Shown piece by piece: positions 39,603-41,109 of a stretch of 41,109 nt of DNA. The stretch lies in contig DAHVAK010000170.1 of the NCBI GenBank assembly GCA_027314665.1, forward strand, positions 1 through 41,109, given 5' to 3'. Origin of the DNA: Spirochaetales bacterium. Lineage in GTDB: Bacteria; Spirochaetota; Spirochaetia; DAHUYW01. Numbering within the stretch: the first letter of the stretch is position 1; every line of letters begins with the position of its first letter. Made by a program: the position numbers and the translations under genes. The notes under the pieces are model-generated. The model made no database searches and was not told the DNA's origin. It was given only the letters and a program-made list of their open reading frames with translations.

Positions 39603-39631
39603 CCGCTTGATAATCATATTCCAACCCCCTG

Positions 39632-40321
39632 CTACGACCAGCGGCCTCGCCGGGTAGACGAGCCCACGCCCGCGGCAAGGAGCGCGAGGAACTCGCTCCG
39701 CGGAATCTCCCGCGCTCCGAAGCGCTCTAGGTGCGGAGTGTACACCTGGCAGTCGATGAGTGTCACCTCGTAGCTCTTGAGCAGCTCCACGAGCCGAACA
39801 AAGGCGACCTTCGAGGCGTCGGGCTCCCAGCTGAACATCGACTCGCCGAAGAAGATGCTTCCGAGCGCGACCCCGTAGAGCCCACCGACAAGCCTGCCCT
39901 CGATGTACGACTCCGCGCTGTGCGCGTAGCCGAGCCGATGCAGCTCGAGGTAGCCCGCAACGATCTCCGGGGTAATCCAGGTTCCGTCCTGACCGGGGCG
40001 GGGAACCTGGCCGCAAGCGGTGATGATCTCCTCGAAGTGGGTGTCGAACGCGACCCGATAGGTCTCGTGCCGCAGTCGCTTCTTCAGCGATTGCGAAACG
40101 TGAAGCTCCTCGGGAAAGAGAACGAAGCGAGGGTCCGGGCTCCACCACAGGATCGGCTCGCCTCTGCCGTACCATGGGAAGATACCCTGGCGGTAGGCCG
40201 ACAGAAGCATGCCCGGGGAGAGGTTGCCCCCCGCCGCCACGATGCCGGGAAGAACGGCCTCTTCCGCGGGAGGAAAGCGGAAGACCGCGTGCTCATCGAG
40301 ATAGGGGAACTCAGGGGCCAC
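39632..40321 (-). CDS. aat: leucyl/phenylalanyl-tRNA--protein transferase
   Basis: 229 residues, the normal Aat length, from GTG 40321. Adds Leu or Phe from tRNA to proteins with N-terminal Lys or Arg, marking them for ClpS/ClpAP. Signatures are FPPAEEAVLPGIVAAGGNLSPGMLLSAYRQGIFPWY (read in pieces), WWSPDPRFVLFP, THFEEIITACGQV, TWITPEIVAGY and FFGESMFS, with IDCQVYTPHLERFGAREI near the end. No ribosome-binding site precedes the GTG, but the gene overlaps the clpA stop by 11 bases, so it is likely translated by coupling. Placement with clpA links enzyme and protease of one pathway. Confidence 0.94.
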   Translation of the reverse strand: MAPEFPYLDEHAVFRFPPAEEAVLPGIVAAGGNLSPGMLLSAYRQGIFPWYGRGEPILWWSPDPRFVLFPEELHVSQSLKKRLRHETYRVAFDTHFEEIITACGQVPRPGQDGTWITPEIVAGYLELHRLGYAHSAESYIEGRLVGGLYGVALGSIFFGESMFSWEPDASKVAFVRLVELLKSYEVTLIDCQVYTPHLERFGAREIPRSEFLALLAAGVGSSTRRGRWS

Positions 40322-41109
40322 GTTTTGCAGGAGGGGCCCCGTCTTCGCGATCGCCTCCCGCCGGAACCCGGCCCGCCTCCTCCCCTTCTTCCGATCGAAT
40401 GACGATCTTGCCCTCGTCGACATCGGCAGTCGCCTTTCCGCCGCGCGCGAGCTCGCCGAAGAGGACCGCGTCCACGAAGTAGTGCTTGATCTGGTCCTGC
40501 ACCATGCGGGCGATGTTCCGCGCGCCGAAATCGGGAGAATAGCCCTCCTTCGCGATCCACTTCCGCGCGGCATCGGTGACCTCCAGGGTCACGTTCTTCT
40601 CGGAGAGCTGCTTCTGGAAGGCGCGGATCTCTTTGTCCACGATCTCCAGCACGATCCGATCGTCGAGGCGATTGAAGGTGACGATCTTGTCCAGACGGTT
40701 TCGGAACTCGGGGGCGAAGGTTCGTTCGACCGCCTCCTTCACCGCCGACTCGGTCACGATCCGCTGCCCGAAGCCGATCAGCGGCTTGCCGAGCTCGCGA
40801 GCTCCGGCGTTCGAGGTCATGATGACGATCACGTTGCGGAAGTCCGCCTTGCGCCCGGTGTTGTCGGTGAGGGTCGCATAGTCCATCACCTGCAGGAGCA
40901 CGTTGAAGATGTCGGGGTGCGCCTTCTCGATCTCATCGAGGAGGAGGACCGCATGCGGCGTCTTGCGAATCGCGTCGGTGAGCTGCCCGCCCTCCTCGTA
41001 GCCCACGTAGCCGGGCGGCGACCCGATCAAACGGGCGACCGTATGCTTTTCCTGATATTCGCTCATGTCGAAGCGAAGCAGACCGATGCCGAGGATGTCG
41101 GCAAGCTGC
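40311..41109 (-). CDS. clpA: ATP-dependent Clp protease ATP-binding subunit ClpA, C-terminal part (5' end outside window)
   Basis: The frame is open to the window edge; 265 codons are visible. It holds the end of the second AAA+ module: LRFDMSEYQEKHTVARLIGSPPGYVGYEEGG (read in pieces; substrate loop G-Y-V-G), Walker B LLLDEIEKAHPD, sensor MTSNAG, arginine-finger region FAPEFRNRLDKIV and sensor 2 GARNIARMVQD. The spacing and FGQR segment fit ClpA better than ClpB or ClpC; no M domain information is in view. The last 25 residues are charged and rich in Gly/Glu/Pro. Unfolds substrates for ClpP, including N-end-rule substrates made by the adjacent Aat. Confidence 0.9.
   Translation of the reverse strand, partial: QLADILGIGLLRFDMSEYQEKHTVARLIGSPPGYVGYEEGGQLTDAIRKTPHAVLLLDEIEKAHPDIFNVLLQVMDYATLTDNTGRKADFRNVIVIMTSNAGARELGKPLIGFGQRIVTESAVKEAVERTFAPEFRNRLDKIVTFNRLDDRIVLEIVDKEIRAFQKQLSEKNVTLEVTDAARKWIAKEGYSPDFGARNIARMVQDQIKHYFVDAVLFGELARGGKATADVDEGKIVIRSEEGEEAGRVPAGGDREDGAPPAKRGP

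Overview
This 41.1-kb, GC-rich window (about 60% or more G+C by eye) reads as chromosomal DNA of a free-living or commensal member of the Spirochaetota. The evidence is a short alanyl-tRNA synthetase without the C-terminal C-Ala domain, a divergent second-type FliG motor-switch protein with a long N-terminal extension close to alaS, a TGS/ThrRS-like uridine kinase, a single-chain zinc-type glycyl-tRNA synthetase and several PilZ/HD-GYP/TPR proteins. Genus cannot be decided from the sequence alone. Genes are tightly packed. Many start codons overlap the preceding stop as ATGA or GTGA, and no gap without a gene exceeds about 280 bases.

Layout. 1-5671 (+): 3' part of dnaE, a YggT-type membrane protein, recG and rsmD. 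5.7-6.9 kb (+): a DUF1707/LiaF-like protein and an OsmC-type protein, each with its own promoter. 6.9-8.2 kb (-): an ArsR regulator, a VOC/PhnB-type protein and the deleted remnant of an alpha/beta hydrolase, which look like an imported cassette. 8.3-10.6 kb (+): hisZ-hisG-hisB, translationally coupled. 10.7-12.2 kb (+): two coupled TPR-type genes. 12.3-14.1 kb (-): alaS. 14.3-15.5 kb (+): an alpha-oxoamine synthase closest in sequence pattern to bacterial serine palmitoyltransferases, followed by three 72-bp hairpin repeats. 15.7-17.5 kb (-): fliG-type gene coupled to a TM2 protein. 17.6-18.9 kb (+): tRNA-Phe followed directly by an orphan pstS lipoprotein. 18.9-26.3 kb (-): apparent operon gltX-glyQS-tyrS-ABC importer (binding protein, permease, ATPase)-metallophosphoesterase, read from one good promoter. 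26.4-28.5 kb (-): an AlaA-like aminotransferase and a two-helix membrane protein. 28.5-33.3 kb (+): a 12-codon leader ORF, a degenerate HD-GYP protein, the TGS-uridine kinase and a MutS-like ATPase. 33.6-34.3 kb (-): a DUF2807 protein with two terminator-like structures downstream. 34.4-38.7 kb (+): a MITE-like insertion, then a complete OsmF/YehYXW-type osmoprotectant ABC importer. 38.7-41.1 kb (-): 3' part of clpA, aat, and a PilZ protein whose leader contains a long hairpin.

How the parts fit. Most of the window is housekeeping: replication/repair, tRNA charging, histidine synthesis, N-end-rule proteolysis by clpA-aat. Around this sit envelope and signalling functions: osmoprotectant and phosphate binding proteins, a likely sphingoid-base enzyme, two c-di-GMP-type proteins (PilZ with intact binding motifs, HD-GYP with lost catalytic residues) and a flagellar motor component. 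No phage, CRISPR array or dedicated defence island is visible. The least ordinary material is non-coding: the compensatory-mutated 72-bp hairpin repeats, the 123-bp element with terminal inverted repeats and a 4-bp duplication, a terminator loop carrying an exact anti-Shine-Dalgarno 9-mer, the hairpin ahead of the PilZ gene, the coupled leader ORF, and a set of promoters placed so that transcription would start at or within a few bases of the start codon (alaS, fliG-type, mutS-like).
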